Positions 18,233-28,427 of a stretch of 64,000 nt of DNA are shown here, piece after piece. Under the pieces are notes generated by a model. That model saw only the letters and a program-made list of their open reading frames with translations. It had not been told where the DNA came from and did not search any database. How positions within the stretch are numbered: the first letter of the stretch is position 1; the number at the start of each line of letters is the position of its first letter. The stretch comes from Pelagibacterium flavum (GTDB lineage: Bacteria > Pseudomonadota > Alphaproteobacteria > Rhizobiales > Devosiaceae), in contig NZ_CP107716.1 of the NCBI RefSeq assembly GCF_025854335.1, forward strand, positions 186,001 through 250,000, given 5' to 3'. The position numbers and the translations under genes were made by a program.

Positions 18233-19221
18233 GCGCGAAAATTTTCGTTATCGGCGCCGGTGCCTGGGGCACCGCCCTGGCGCAAGCCGCCCGGCTGGCG
18301 GGCAATGATGTCGTGCTGGTTGGCCGCGACCCCGCCGCCATCGATGAAATCAATTCGGCCCACACGCTCAAAGCCTATCTCGGCGATATCGCTCTCGATT
18401 CGGGGCTCAAAGCGCAGACCGGTGTTTCCGGGCTCGAAGACGCCGACGCGATCCTCATGGTGGTTCCGGCTCAGGCGACGCGGGCCACTCTGGCCGATAT
18501 CGGCGCCGACGCGCTGGCTGGAAAGCCGGTCATCCTGTGCGCCAAGGGGCTGGAGACGGTGACCAACGACCGCCAGAGCCAGATCCTGGGCGAACTCGCG
18601 CCAAATGCCGAGCCTTTCGTGCTCTCGGGCCCGAGCTTTGCTCACGACGTCGCCGCCGGAAAGCCCACGGCGGTCACTTTGGCCGGACCAACCATCGAGC
18701 GCGCCGAAGCGATTGCCGCATTGCTGGCCTCGGACAGTTTCCGCCCCTATGCCAGCGGGGATATCGTCGGGGTGGAAATGTGCGGCGCGCTCAAGAATGT
18801 CTATGCGCTGGGCGCCGGCGCCATCGAAGGCGCCGGGCTGGGCCTGTCGGCCCGCTCGGCGTTTCTGGCGCGCGCCTATGCGGAACTGGGGCGGATGATT
18901 GCGGCGATGGGCGGCAGCGAAGCGACGCTGTCGGGGCTCGCCGGCATCGGCGATCTGGCCTTAAGCTGCACCTCGAGCCAGTCGCGCAATTATCGCTTCG
19001 GGGTGGCGCTGGGGCAGGGCCGCTCGGTTAAAGACATCGAGGCCTCTGGCATGGGGCTGGCCGAGGGGCTATTTACCACTCCGGTTGCCAAGGCGGTCGC
19101 CGACCGTGACGGGATCGACGCGCCGCTGGTCAGCGCCGTCGATCTTTTGATTTCGGGCCAGGTCCGGATCGAGGCCATTGTGCCCATGCTGATGAGACGA
19201 CCACTCAAACGGGAAGAATAA
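18229..19221 (+). CDS. gpsA: Glycerol-3-phosphate dehydrogenase [NAD(P)+]
   Basis: A 330-residue cytosolic enzyme that reduces dihydroxyacetone phosphate to sn-glycerol 3-phosphate for phospholipid synthesis. The dinucleotide-binding motif [11 protein letters not shown] lies at the N terminus, the active-site region has [17 protein letters not shown] with the catalytic Lys, and [13 protein letters not shown] and SRNYRFG follow. The GTG at 18229 overlaps the tsaD stop (GTGA) and follows GAGGTGGGG. An in-frame GTG at 18217 is also possible. Confidence 0.95.
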   Translation: MSAKIFVIGAGAWGTALAQAARLAGNDVVLVGRDPAAIDEINSAHTLKAYLGDIALDSGLKAQTGVSGLEDADAILMVVPAQATRATLADIGADALAGKPVILCAKGLETVTNDRQSQILGELAPNAEPFVLSGPSFAHDVAAGKPTAVTLAGPTIERAEAIAALLASDSFRPYASGDIVGVEMCGALKNVYALGAGAIEGAGLGLSARSAFLARAYAELGRMIAAMGGSEATLSGLAGIGDLALSCTSSQSRNYRFGVALGQGRSVKDIEASGMGLAEGLFTTPVAKAVADRDGIDAPLVSAVDLLISGQVRIEAIVPMLMRRPLKREE

Positions 19222-19224
19222 GAT

Positions 19225-19521
19225 ATGACGATGATGTTCGCGGTGACCGCACTCGACAAGAAAGACCATCTGGAAGCGCGCCTTGCGACACGCCCCGCAC
19301 ATTTGCAGTTCTGGGACGATAACGCGGCGTCGATGGTGCTGGCCGGGCCGTTTCTCGATGCCCAAGGCAAGGCGACGGGCTCGCTGATGATCGTTAAGGC
19401 TGACAATCAGGCCGCCGCGGAGGCGCTGGTTGCAAAGGACCCTTATGCCGAGGCCGGTCTGTTCGAAAGTGTCGTCGTCCGTCCCTGGAACTGGGTCATC
19501 AACCGGCCGGAGAACATTTGA
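19225..19521 (+). CDS. YciI-like protein
   Basis: A 98-residue YciI-family ferredoxin-like fold protein. HLEARLATRPAHLQFWDD contains the R-x-H segment typical of the family's putative active site, followed by VLAGPFLD and an Asp (DPYAEAGLFESVVVRPW). Starts 3 bases after gpsA, so it is in the same operon. A second YciI gene lies at 34450. The substrate is unknown. Confidence 0.87.
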   Translation: MTMMFAVTALDKKDHLEARLATRPAHLQFWDDNAASMVLAGPFLDAQGKATGSLMIVKADNQAAAEALVAKDPYAEAGLFESVVVRPWNWVINRPENI

Positions 19522-19522
19522 A

Positions 19523-19939
19523 ATGGCGTACTGGCTGTTCAAGTCCGAACCCGAAACCTGGGGTTGGGACGATCAGGTCAAAAAGGGTGGCCCGGAAGAA
19601 TGGGGCGGGGTGCGCAATTATCAGGCGCGCAACAATATGCGTGAGATGAAAAAGGGCGATCTGGGCTTCTTTTACCACTCGGTCAAGGAAAAGGCCGTGG
19701 TGGGCATCGTCCGTGTCGCCAATGAAATCCACCATGATTCCACCACCGACGATCCGCGCTGGGAATGCGTGGATATCGAGGCGGTCAAACCCCTCGAGCG
19801 CCCCGTAACGCTCGATGAGATCAAATCGATGCCCGAGCTTGAAAACATGGTTTTGGTCAACAATTCGCGCCTTTCTGTCCAGCCGGTGGCCGAAGATGAA
19901 TGGAAATTGATCTGCAAGCTGGGGGGCGTTGAACCCTGA
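19523..19939 (+). CDS. EVE-domain protein
   Basis: A 138-residue EVE domain protein. The family's opening YWLFKSEPETWGWDD, the VRNYQARNNMREM segment with aromatic and Asn pocket residues, GDLGFFYHS and the ending NNSRLSVQPV are all visible. EVE is a PUA-like fold that binds modified nucleobases in DNA or RNA. The start overlaps nothing but lies 1 base after the YciI stop, so it is operonic with gpsA. Confidence 0.94.
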   Translation: MAYWLFKSEPETWGWDDQVKKGGPEEWGGVRNYQARNNMREMKKGDLGFFYHSVKEKAVVGIVRVANEIHHDSTTDDPRWECVDIEAVKPLERPVTLDEIKSMPELENMVLVNNSRLSVQPVAEDEWKLICKLGGVEP

Positions 19940-20028
19940 TTTACGGGTGCGGCGTTTTGGCGCACACTTCCCACGACCCGATTCGGAGAGAGCGGGTCTG
20001 AGCTCTGTTTTTGAGAGGGGAAAACGGG

Positions 20029-20442
20029 ATGGATTATCTTAGTGTGAACTGGCTGGCCGTGCTCCTGGCCATGATCGCGTCGATGGCGCTGGGTGCTGCC
20101 TGGTACATGACCTTGTCCAAGCAGTGGATTGCCGCCACCGGCAAGACCACAGACGAAATCATGGCCGGCTCGGGCGGGCAGGCAACGCCTTTCATCTGGG
20201 GCGCGGCAATGCAATTGGTCATGGCCTATTTCCTGGCCCTTCTCACTCCGGCCATCATGGGCGAGGTGACAATTGCGTCCGCGGTTACAGTCGGCATCCA
20301 TCTGTGGGCCGGGTTCATGGTGACGTCGATGATCCTCAATCACCGCTATCAGGGCGCCAGCTGGTCTCTGGCCGTGATCGATGGCGGATATCTTTTGGGC
20401 GTGATGATCGTCCAGGGCGTGGTGATCGGGCTTTTGGGTTAG
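20029..20442 (+). CDS. DUF1761 membrane protein
   Basis: A 137-residue protein with four hydrophobic helices. The N-terminal MDYLSVNWLAVLLAMIAS and GAAWYMTLSKQW match DUF1761, whose function is unknown. GAGAGGGGAAAACGGG precedes the ATG at 20029. Ends before a composite palindromic repeat in a convergent gap. Confidence 0.85.
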   Translation: MDYLSVNWLAVLLAMIASMALGAAWYMTLSKQWIAATGKTTDEIMAGSGGQATPFIWGAAMQLVMAYFLALLTPAIMGEVTIASAVTVGIHLWAGFMVTSMILNHRYQGASWSLAVIDGGYLLGVMIVQGVVIGLLG

Positions 20443-20491
20443 GGCTGGCCGAAGTTTGCCTGGCGGGGCTGCCCGCCAAGTCCACTTACCA

Positions 20492-20589
20492 GTCACCCCG
20501 GCCTTGAGCCGGGGTCCAGTACACTCAGTGTTTGAGATAGGCAGCCAACTCTGCCGAGTACTGGGCCCCGGGTCGTCGCCCGGGATGAC
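20492..20589. repeat. Composite palindromic intergenic element (inverted pair)
   Basis: Two copies of an approximately 31-base palindromic unit (GTCACCCCGG...GTCCAGTAC) face each other: 20492-20522 and, reversed, 20558-20589. Each can form its own hairpin and together they form a longer one. Related units occur at 26837, 29992/30121 and near 43351. All lie between convergent genes. Confidence 0.8.
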
Positions 20590-20644
20590 GCCAGTGAAAG
20601 GGGCCGGCTTGCGTTCGCCAATGAACCGGTGTTCCAGCCCGTCG

Positions 20645-20836
20645 TCAAAAGTCCGAGGAAATGCCCTTGATTTCCCAGTCCCCGTAGCGGGCCGGATCGA
20701 GCCCGCCGCGGCCATCGACCTCGCGCGGCGCGTTAGAGGTCTTGGCGTCGATTTCGGCGCGGCGCGTTTTGGCTTCTTGGAGGGCGCGCCGGGCGATTGC
20801 GGGATCGGGGCGTTTGGCCTTTGGCGTTTCGCGCAT
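20645..20836 (-). CDS. DUF1674 / succinate dehydrogenase assembly factor 4-like protein
   Basis: A 63-residue protein. The last third, RGGLDPARYGDWEIKGISSDF, is the signature of the SDHAF4/DUF1674 family, whose mitochondrial members bind flavinylated SdhA and protect it before assembly of succinate dehydrogenase. The first 40 residues are charged and probably disordered, as usual. The sdh operon itself is 19 kb away in this window. The gene is divergent from htpX (112 bp between starts) and they may share a regulatory region. Confidence 0.88.
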   Translation of the reverse strand: MRETPKAKRPDPAIARRALQEAKTRRAEIDAKTSNAPREVDGRGGLDPARYGDWEIKGISSDF

Positions 20837-20948
20837 TTTTTCGAAACCACCTTCATGACGAAGAGTTTAGACATCGGGCCACTTGTGCAGGGGCCCGCCG
20901 GTTCCCATCATATAGGCAACTCAACTGGCTTAGGAAAGCCTGACGACA

Positions 20949-21932
20949 ATGATGAATGCTCTGCGCACCACGATTTTGCTTGCCGGCATGACCGCGCTGT
21001 TCATGGGCGTTGGCTATATGATCGGCGGCACGGGCGGCATGGCTCTGGCCTTTTTGTTCGCGCTCGGCACCAACGCCTTTGCGTATTGGAACTCGGACAA
21101 GATGGTGCTCTCCATGCAGGGCGCCAAAGAGATCGATCCGCGCTCGGCGCCCGAGCTTTACCAGATGACCAAGCGGCTCGCCGACAATGCCGGCCTGCCC
21201 ATGCCAAGGCTTTATCTCATCGCGACCGATCAGCCCAACGCGTTTGCCACCGGCCGCAGCCCCGACAAGGGCGTGGTCGCGGTCTCGTCCGGCCTTGTCA
21301 AATATCTCGACAGCCGCGAAGTGGCCGCCGTGATCGCCCACGAATTGGCCCATATCAAGAACCGCGACACGCTTACCATGACCGTCACCGCCACGCTGGC
21401 CGGTGCCATTTCCATGCTGGCTCAGTTCGGCCTGTTTTTCGGCGGGGCGCGCGACAACAACAATCCGCTGGGATTTGTCGGGGTGATCGCCATGGTCATT
21501 CTGGCTCCCATCGCAGCCATGCTGGTTCAGATGGCGGTTTCGCGCACCCGCGAATATGAAGCCGACAAGGATGGGGCTGAAATCTGCGGTGACCCGGCGG
21601 CGCTGGCCACGGCGCTTGAAAAGATTTCCTCGCTTTCAAGGCGCACGGTCAACGAGGCGGCCGAACGGGCGCCGGCCATGGCGCATATGTATATCTCCAA
21701 CCCGCTCTCGGGCGCCCGCATGGACAACCTCTTTTCCACGCACCCCAATGTGGAAAACCGCATCGCGGCGCTCACGCAGATGGCGTCGCGCGTGCGGGGC
21801 GGTGGTGGTGGCCAAACGCCGCGCCAGAGGGTAAACCCCATCGAGGCCAATGTCCGGCCCGGTCAGAGCTGGCGTACGCCCGGCACGCGGCCGCGCTCGG
21901 ATGATGGCAAACCATCGGGCCCCTGGGGATAG
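20949..21932 (+). CDS. htpX: HtpX-type M48 zinc metalloprotease
   Basis: A 327-residue inner-membrane protease for quality control of membrane proteins, often heat- or envelope-stress induced. Two N-terminal hydrophobic segments are followed by the zinc-binding [13 protein letters not shown] (HExxH) near residue 140, two more hydrophobic segments, and [19 protein letters not shown] with the third zinc ligand Glu. The C-terminal tail is Gly/Arg/Pro-rich and probably flexible. Starts: ATGs at 20949 and 20952. Confidence 0.95.
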   Translation: MMNALRTTILLAGMTALFMGVGYMIGGTGGMALAFLFALGTNAFAYWNSDKMVLSMQGAKEIDPRSAPELYQMTKRLADNAGLPMPRLYLIATDQPNAFATGRSPDKGVVAVSSGLVKYLDSREVAAVIAHELAHIKNRDTLTMTVTATLAGAISMLAQFGLFFGGARDNNNPLGFVGVIAMVILAPIAAMLVQMAVSRTREYEADKDGAEICGDPAALATALEKISSLSRRTVNEAAERAPAMAHMYISNPLSGARMDNLFSTHPNVENRIAALTQMASRVRGGGGGQTPRQRVNPIEANVRPGQSWRTPGTRPRSDDGKPSGPWG

Positions 21933-21943
21933 GTAAAAACAGT

Positions 21944-23251
21944 TTGACCGAGACACGCGATCTGCCCGGCCTCAAGCTTCGGCTTGAGGCCGCTTTTCAT
22001 CTCAAATCGGTGCTCGAAGGCAAGCCCTTCGCCCCGATCGGTCCGGACCGGTTGGCCGAAAGCCGCGACCGGGCGCTGGCCAATCGCATGGTCACCACGG
22101 CCCTGCGCCGCCACGGCCAGATCGATGCCGTTTTTAAAGAGGTGCTCGCCAAGGGCGTTCCCCAGCGCGCCGGCATTCTGGAAGCGGTGCTGCGCATCGC
22201 CGTCGTCCAATTGCTGTGGCTTGACGACATTCCGGCCCATTCGGCCATTCATCTGGGCGTTGAATCGGCGCGGGCCGACAAACGGGCCGGACGGTTCGAC
22301 AAGCTGGTCAATGGCGTGTTGCGCTCGATCCAGCGTGGGGCTGATCGGTTCGGGGCGCTCGACAACGCGATGCTGATCCCCGGTTGGCTGGCATCGCAAT
22401 GGACCGGTGCCTATGGTGCCGATGCGGTGACGCGTTTTTGCGAAATCCTCGTTCAATCCCCGCCGCTCGATCTGACGCTCAAAGCCCCCGACCCCGATCT
22501 GATTGCCGTTTTGGGCGGCCAGCCCGTGCTCGGCCCGACCGTCCGGCTCACCGAGCGCGATGCGGCGGTGGCCGATCTGGCCGGCTTTGCCGAAGGCAAA
22601 TGGTGGGTGCAGGATGTTTCGGCTGCCTTGCCCGCCCGGCTCCTGGGTGCTGCCAGGGGCGAAAAAATCCTCGATCTGTGCGCGGCACCGGGCGGCAAGA
22701 CGGCCCAATTGGCCTCTGCCGGCGCCGAGGTCACCGCGCTCGATATTTCGGCCGACCGCATGGAGCGGGTGCGGGCCAATCTCGACCGGCTTGACCTCGA
22801 TGCGGAAATTGTCGTTGCCGACGCCCTCGGCTACGCGCCCGGCCCGGTGTTCGATGCGGTGCTGCTCGATGCGCCCTGTTCGGCCACCGGCACATTCCGG
22901 CGTCATCCCGAAGTGCTTTTGCACCGCAATGCGCAAGGCATCGCCGAACGGGTCGCGTTGCAGCGCAGGATGCTGGCGCATGCCGCCTCGCTTCTCAAGC
23001 CCGGCGGACGGTTGATCTATTGCGTGTGTTCGCTCGAGGCCGATGAAGGCGAACAGCAATTGGGTTGGGCGAAAAAAGAGCTCCCCGACCTTGAGCCTGC
23101 GCCAATCGGTGCTGCCGAACTCGATGGCTGGGACGTGCCCCTCACGGCTGAGGGCACAGTGCGACTGACGCCGTCAATGACCCTGCCGAACGGGGTCAGT
23201 GGAGGGTTGGACGGGTTTTTCATCGCCCGCTTCGTGAAAAAAACAGCCTGA
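21944..23251 (+). CDS. rsmB: RsmB-type rRNA m5C methyltransferase with NusB domain
   Basis: A 435-residue SAM-dependent RNA methyltransferase. An N-terminal NusB-like RNA-binding domain (to about residue 150) is followed by the catalytic domain: SAM motif LDLCAAPGGKTAQLAS, motif IV DAPCSATGTFRRHPEVL and motif VI YCVCSLEADEGE, with the two catalytic cysteines of m5C enzymes. The predicted target is 16S rRNA C967 by family. The best start is a TTG at 21944, 11 bases after htpX, with GATAGGT ahead; no ATG fits the N-terminal domain. Confidence 0.9.
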   Translation: MTETRDLPGLKLRLEAAFHLKSVLEGKPFAPIGPDRLAESRDRALANRMVTTALRRHGQIDAVFKEVLAKGVPQRAGILEAVLRIAVVQLLWLDDIPAHSAIHLGVESARADKRAGRFDKLVNGVLRSIQRGADRFGALDNAMLIPGWLASQWTGAYGADAVTRFCEILVQSPPLDLTLKAPDPDLIAVLGGQPVLGPTVRLTERDAAVADLAGFAEGKWWVQDVSAALPARLLGAARGEKILDLCAAPGGKTAQLASAGAEVTALDISADRMERVRANLDRLDLDAEIVVADALGYAPGPVFDAVLLDAPCSATGTFRRHPEVLLHRNAQGIAERVALQRRMLAHAASLLKPGGRLIYCVCSLEADEGEQQLGWAKKELPDLEPAPIGAAELDGWDVPLTAEGTVRLTPSMTLPNGVSGGLDGFFIARFVKKTA

Positions 23252-23331
23252 AGTGGTGGCAAAGTGCGGCTGGAGCCCTGTGGTTAACGCAAAGTTACTG
23301 GTACAGTCTGGGCCGCGAGTAGGGTTCGGGA

Positions 23332-24984
23332 ATGGGCGTGTTTGAAGTTTTGCGTTTCGGTCTGAAGCGCGGCGGCATGGGTATTGCCGACCGGTGCGTG
23401 ACCCATCCCCTGTTTTCCTGGACCTGGTCGGGCGCCAGCGAAGTCCGCTTCGTGCCGCGCCTTGCCGAATTCCGCCCGGCCGACGCCCAGACCATTGTCG
23501 AGATGATGGAGGGCCAGTACCTGCTTTCCGGCCGCATGGTGGAAACCGGCGGCGCGTCGCCCTTTGCCATCGAGAGCGATTTCGACGACTGGTTTGCCGA
23601 TCTGCATGGCTTTGGCTGGCTGCGGCATATTTCCGCCGTTACCGATCCCGGCCAGCGCGCCTTTGCCCGCACACTGGTCCTCGACTGGATCGCCCGATTC
23701 GGCGAGTTCGATGCCGAAGCCTGGGATCTGTTCATCACCGCGCGGCGGGTGCTCAACTGGCTCAAATCGCTCTTTTTGCTGTTTGAAGGCGCGACGCCCG
23801 ATCAGAGCCGGGCCATCCTGCGCTCGCTCTCGATCCAGGTGCAATCGCTCAAGGTGCGCGCGCCGCTGGTTTACGGACCGGTCACCCGGCTCATGGTGGA
23901 AATCGCGCTGGCCGGCGCAGCGCTGAGTGAAAGCGAAGAGCCAAAGGACCTTGCCGCCCACGTGGACGGGCTCGAGGCTCTGCTCGAAACCGTGCTCGAC
24001 GATGACGGGCTGGTGAAAAACCGCAATCCTTTCACCCAGATTCAGATCCTGTCCGAAATCATCCCGGTCAATCAGGCCCTCGGTCAGCGCCACGGTCACA
24101 TGTCGGCCGCAATCGGCCGGCGCATCGAGACCATGCACCGGGCGCTTGAAAAGCTGGTGCTGGGCACGCGCGAGCCGGTCTATGCCAATGGCTGCGGTCA
24201 GGTGCCGGTCGAGCTTGTCCTCGCCATCACCGCCCAATCGGGGGTGCGCGGTTCGGGTTCGGGACTGTGCGGGGGCTATGGCATTCTGGTCGATGGTCCG
24301 GGCAAACTGATCGCCGATTCGGGCGCTGTGCCGCCGCTGCCTTTTGCGCGTGACGCCCATGCGGGGGGCCTGAGCTTTGAATATGCGTGCGGGTCGACGC
24401 TGGTGGTCGGCAATTGCGGACCGGCGCCGGCGGGCCTGTCCGACAGCGGCAGTCTGTTCCGCCACACATCGGCCCACAGCGCACCGACCATCGATGATAT
24501 GTCGAGCGCGCGGATCGGCGGCGGCAGCATGGCGGGCAATGCGTTGCGCGCCCGCGGCCCCGAACCGCTCATGACCATCGATGTGGCCGAGAACACGCTC
24601 GAGCTCACGACCGGCGCCTATCGTGATCGCTACGGGCTCGACATCGTCCGCCGCCTCACCCTGATGGGCGGTGGGCAGACGCTTGTGGGGCAGGATCGGT
24701 TCGTTGCGGCGGGAAACCGGTCCCGCCAGCAGGGCGCCTTCACCATCCGCTTCCATCTCGCCCCCGGCGTCGCCCTGGACCGCTCGAACGGGGAGGCGTT
24801 ACTCCGCCTTACCCATCGCAATGGCGAGGTCTGGGCGTTTCTCTGGGAGGGGGCCGAAGCCGATATCGACGACAGCGTGCGCCATTCGGCCCATTTCGGG
24901 CTCAACCGCACGCGACAGATCGTCCTGCACGGCCCCGCCCGCTCCGATACGGATGTCGCTTGGGTTTTCACGCGGCAAAGCTGA
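23332..24984 (+). CDS. Heparinase II/III family protein
   Basis: A 550-residue protein with the helical alpha/alpha-toroid N-terminal half (about residues 30-290) and a beta-rich C-terminal half of the heparinase II/III family (polysaccharide lyases). No signal peptide is seen. Conserved family features include FDDWFADLHGFGWLRH at the start and RDRYGLDIVRRLTL and RFHLAPGV in the C-terminal part. The substrate is unknown. Genes of this kind sit between rsmB and purH in many Hyphomicrobiales, which suggests a conserved envelope or polysaccharide role rather than scavenging. Confidence 0.87.
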   Translation: MGVFEVLRFGLKRGGMGIADRCVTHPLFSWTWSGASEVRFVPRLAEFRPADAQTIVEMMEGQYLLSGRMVETGGASPFAIESDFDDWFADLHGFGWLRHISAVTDPGQRAFARTLVLDWIARFGEFDAEAWDLFITARRVLNWLKSLFLLFEGATPDQSRAILRSLSIQVQSLKVRAPLVYGPVTRLMVEIALAGAALSESEEPKDLAAHVDGLEALLETVLDDDGLVKNRNPFTQIQILSEIIPVNQALGQRHGHMSAAIGRRIETMHRALEKLVLGTREPVYANGCGQVPVELVLAITAQSGVRGSGSGLCGGYGILVDGPGKLIADSGAVPPLPFARDAHAGGLSFEYACGSTLVVGNCGPAPAGLSDSGSLFRHTSAHSAPTIDDMSSARIGGGSMAGNALRARGPEPLMTIDVAENTLELTTGAYRDRYGLDIVRRLTLMGGGQTLVGQDRFVAAGNRSRQQGAFTIRFHLAPGVALDRSNGEALLRLTHRNGEVWAFLWEGAEADIDDSVRHSAHFGLNRTRQIVLHGPARSDTDVAWVFTRQS

Positions 24985-25070
24985 GGCTGCGGCCTATTCC
25001 CGTTTGGGAAAAACCGTGATAGGCCCCGCCCCATCTTTCCCAAACCAACAGACATACGGCAGGACTTCCC

Positions 25071-26663
25071 ATGGCTCATGCGGGTGCGACCAAGGTCAAA
25101 AGGGCGCTGCTCTCGGTCTCCGACAAGACCGGCATCATCGAATTTGCAACCTCGCTGGTGGCGCTTGGCGTCGAAATCGTTTCGACCGGGGGCACCCGCA
25201 AGGCGCTGGCCGAGGCCGGGCTGCCGGTGATCGACATTTCCGAAGTTACGGGTTTCCCCGAAATCATGGACGGGCGGGTCAAGACGCTCCACCCCAAGGT
25301 GCATGGCGGCCTTTTGGGCATTCGCGGCAATGACGCGCACAAATCGGCAATGCGCATCCACGATATCTCGCCCATCGATCTGTTGGTCGTGAATCTTTAT
25401 CCCTTCGCCCAGACCGTCGCCAAGGGTGGCGATTATGACGAAGTGATCGAAAACATCGATATCGGTGGCCCCGCCATGATCCGCGCCGCCGCCAAGAACC
25501 ATGGCGATGTGACGGTCATCGTCGACCCCGACGATTATGCGGACGTGCTTGCAGCGCTCAAGGAGCGCGGCGAAGTCGCCTATGATGCGCGCCAGAAATA
25601 CGCCGCCAAGGCCTATGCCCGCACCGCGGCCTATGATGCGGGGGTTTCCAACTGGTTCGCCAAGACACTTGATCTGCCCGATCTCACCTGGCGCAGCTTT
25701 TCGGGCAAATTGCGCGAAGTGATGCGCTACGGGGAGAACCCGCATCAATGGGCCGCGTTCTATGCCGATGGCACCAACCGCCCCGGCGTTGCCACCGCCA
25801 CCCAGATCCAGGGCAAGCAGCTCTCGTTCAACAACATCAACGATACCGACGCCGCGTTCGAAGTGGTCGCCGAGTTCGATCCGGAAAAAACGGCCGCCGT
25901 CGCAATCATCAAGCACGCCAACCCGTGCGGGGTCGGGCAGGGCGCAACGCTGACCGAAGCCTACCTTGCGGCCCTCAAATGCGACCCGGTGTCCGCGTTC
26001 GGTGGCATCGTGGCGCTCAACCGCCCGCTCGATGAGGACGCGGCCAAGGAGATCGTGAAACTCTTCACTGAAGTGATCATCGCCCCCGGTGCCAGCGACG
26101 ACGCCATTTCGATCATCGAATCCAAGAAAAACCTTCGCCTGCTGATCACCGATGGCCTGCCCGATGCCAAGGCCGAAGGGCTCACCGTGCGGTCCGTTGC
26201 CGGAGGCCTCCTGGTTCAGACCCGCGACAACAAGAACGCCGATGATTGCGAGCTCAAGGTCGTGACCAAGCGCGCGCCCAGTGAGCAGGAAATGGCCGAC
26301 CTTCTGGTCGCCGCCAAGGTCGCCAAGCACGTCAAGTCCAATGCCATCGTCTATGTGAAAGACGGCGCGACTGTCGGCATCGGTGCCGGCCAGATGTCCC
26401 GGGTGGATTCGGCCCGCATCGCGCACAAGAAATCAAAGGACGCCGCCAAGGCCGCCAAGGAAAAGGGCGCCTTGACCGAAGGCTCGGTCGTTGCGTCCGA
26501 TGCTTTCTTCCCCTTCGCCGACGGTCTTGAAGCGCTGGTCGAAGCCGGCGCCACCGCCGTCATCCAGCCGGGCGGCTCGGTGCGCGACGAAGAGGTCATC
26601 GCCGCCGCCGACAAGGCGGGGCTCGCCATGGTGTTCACCGGCATGCGCCATTTCAGGCACTGA
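25071..26663 (+). CDS. purH: Bifunctional AICAR transformylase / IMP cyclohydrolase
   Basis: A 530-residue enzyme for the last two steps of IMP synthesis. The N-terminal MGS-like cyclohydrolase domain has the [15 protein letters not shown] and [20 protein letters not shown] motifs. The C-terminal transformylase domain carries the Lys-His pair in [15 protein letters not shown], and ends FTGMRHFRH. Full length. It ends in a gap with a palindromic repeat, facing deoD. Confidence 0.98.
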   Translation: MAHAGATKVKRALLSVSDKTGIIEFATSLVALGVEIVSTGGTRKALAEAGLPVIDISEVTGFPEIMDGRVKTLHPKVHGGLLGIRGNDAHKSAMRIHDISPIDLLVVNLYPFAQTVAKGGDYDEVIENIDIGGPAMIRAAAKNHGDVTVIVDPDDYADVLAALKERGEVAYDARQKYAAKAYARTAAYDAGVSNWFAKTLDLPDLTWRSFSGKLREVMRYGENPHQWAAFYADGTNRPGVATATQIQGKQLSFNNINDTDAAFEVVAEFDPEKTAAVAIIKHANPCGVGQGATLTEAYLAALKCDPVSAFGGIVALNRPLDEDAAKEIVKLFTEVIIAPGASDDAISIIESKKNLRLLITDGLPDAKAEGLTVRSVAGGLLVQTRDNKNADDCELKVVTKRAPSEQEMADLLVAAKVAKHVKSNAIVYVKDGATVGIGAGQMSRVDSARIAHKKSKDAAKAAKEKGALTEGSVVASDAFFPFADGLEALVEAGATAVIQPGGSVRDEEVIAAADKAGLAMVFTGMRHFRH

Positions 26664-26836
26664 TCTTCTGTCTCACGGCGCGCACCGCTGCGGGCATGAC
26701 GCGCTAAAACCGCGCTATGCCCTCCGCTGCGCCTGCGACGGCGCGGCGAACGATCGCCGGGGTCCTCGCTCTGCTCGTCCGGATGTTCTCGATCTCTGAA
26801 AATGGGGTGGGATAACCCCCAGCCCCGCCCACAATT

Positions 26837-26867
26837 GTCACCCCGGGCTTGACCCGGGGCCCAGTAC
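26837..26867. repeat. Palindromic intergenic element
   Basis: One unit of the same family as at 20492: it starts GTCACCCCGGG, has a near-perfect inverted repeat and ends CCCAGTAC. It lies between the convergent purH and deoD genes. The rest of the 233-base gap shows no gene. Confidence 0.75.
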
Positions 26868-26896
26868 ACTCAACGCCGGAAGCGAAAGCGCCAGCC

Positions 26897-27604
26897 TCAC
26901 CCCACTGCCACGTCCAGCGCAATCTCCACCATATCGCTCAGCGATGTCTGGCGCGCTTCGGCGTCGATCTCGTCGCCGGTGATCAGGCAATCGGTCATGG
27001 TGCAGATGGTCAGCGCCTTCGCCCCGAACCGCGCGGCCAGCGTATAAAGCGTTGCCGCTTCCATTTCGACGCCCAGCACGCCGTGCTCGATCAGCTTGCC
27101 ATAGGCCTCGAGCCCGGAGGGGTGGTAGAAGATGTCCGAGGACACGATCCCGCCCACATGCACGGTCTTGCCCTTGGCCCGCGCTGCGTCGTCGGCGGCC
27201 CGCAACAGGGAAAAATCGGCGGCGGGGGCATAATTGTAGTTCCCGAACGCGCCTTTGACGATCGTGGAATCGGTGGCTGCCGAAGCCCCGATCACCACGT
27301 CGCGCACTTTGACCTTGGTGTTCAGCCCGCCACAGGTGCCCACCCGGATCATGGTCTTGACCCCATAGGTGTTCAAAAGCTCATGCACATAAATGGCGGT
27401 CGAAGGCTGGCCCATGCCGGTCGCCTGCACCGAAACGGGCTTGCCGTTCCAGGTGCCGGTAAAGCCCAGGCAATTGCGCACCGAATTGACCAGCTTGGCA
27501 TCGCTCAGAAACGTCTCGGCAATCCATTTGGCGCGCAGCGGGTCGCCGGGCAGCAGCACCGCTTGAGCGTAATCGCCGGGATTGGCATGGTTGTGCGGCG
27601 TCAT
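26897..27604 (-). CDS. deoD: Purine-nucleoside phosphorylase (DeoD type)
   Basis: A 235-residue hexameric-type phosphorylase that splits purine (deoxy)nucleosides with phosphate. Motifs: [16 protein letters not shown] with the phosphate-binding Arg, the signature [31 protein letters not shown] and the general-acid Asp in [11 protein letters not shown] (most homologues have SDHI here). Position after purH, on the opposite strand, suggests purine salvage alongside synthesis. Confidence 0.95.
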   Translation of the reverse strand: MTPHNHANPGDYAQAVLLPGDPLRAKWIAETFLSDAKLVNSVRNCLGFTGTWNGKPVSVQATGMGQPSTAIYVHELLNTYGVKTMIRVGTCGGLNTKVKVRDVVIGASAATDSTIVKGAFGNYNYAPAADFSLLRAADDAARAKGKTVHVGGIVSSDIFYHPSGLEAYGKLIEHGVLGVEMEAATLYTLAARFGAKALTICTMTDCLITGDEIDAEARQTSLSDMVEIALDVAVG

Positions 27605-27781
27605 CTTTTATCCTTTGGTCAAAAATCTGGCGCGCACCATACTTTGCAGCTTTGGCGCGTGCAATGGCCCGAGCCTGCTTGGCAAGCGCGCGCGATTGCA
27701 TTAGAGACAGGGCAGAAAATCGTACCGCCGGGTACGGTTGCGCCTCGCGCGACAGGCCGGCGCCCTGTGGGAGAAAAAGTC

Positions 27782-28387
27782 ATGGACAAGTTCACGACAT
27801 TGACGGGCGTTGCCGCGCCCATGCCGATCATCAATATCGACACCGACATGATCATCCCCAAGCAGTACCTCAAGACAATCAAGCGCACCGGGCTTGGCAC
27901 CGCGCTGTTTTCCGAGATGCGCTACAATGAGGATGGCAGCGAAAAGGCAGATTTCGTCCTCAACAAGCCCGCCTACCGCGATGCGAAAATCGTCATCGCC
28001 GGTGACAATTTCGGCTGCGGCTCCTCGCGCGAACACGCGCCCTGGGCGCTGCTCGATTTCGGCATCCGCTGCGTGATCTCCACCAGCTTTGCCGACATCT
28101 TCTACAATAACTGCTTCAAGAACGGCATCCTGCCCATCGTTGTCACCCCCGAACAGCTCGAACTTCTGCTCGATGACGCCGATCGCGGCTCGAATGCCAC
28201 GCTGACCGTCGATCTGGAAAACCAGACGATTTCCGGCCCCGATGGTGGCACGATCACTTTCGATATCGACCCCGGCCGCAAGCACATCCTGCTCGAAGGG
28301 CTAGACGATATCGCCATGACGCTGAAAAGGGACGAGTCGATCTCGGGGTACGAAGGCAAGATGGCCGAAAACCGCCCCTGGGTTTAG
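27782..28387 (+). CDS. leuD: 3-isopropylmalate dehydratase small subunit
   Basis: A 201-residue subunit that pairs with LeuC (not in the window) to isomerise isopropylmalate in leucine synthesis. Motifs: [20 protein letters not shown] and the active-site loop [17 protein letters not shown]. The ATG at 27782 is preceded by GGGAG. A very long in-frame extension back to 26849 runs antisense through deoD and is not coding. Confidence 0.97.
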   Translation: MDKFTTLTGVAAPMPIINIDTDMIIPKQYLKTIKRTGLGTALFSEMRYNEDGSEKADFVLNKPAYRDAKIVIAGDNFGCGSSREHAPWALLDFGIRCVISTSFADIFYNNCFKNGILPIVVTPEQLELLLDDADRGSNATLTVDLENQTISGPDGGTITFDIDPGRKHILLEGLDDIAMTLKRDESISGYEGKMAENRPWV

Positions 28388-28427
28388 GCGCTCGCTTAGC
28401 GCACGACGCGGAGAGGCGAAAGCAAGG

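Noticed and set aside
26849..27781. Long N-terminal extension of the leuD frame
   Set aside because: It runs antisense across deoD and through an intergenic repeat; LeuD starts at 27782 with a good ribosome site.
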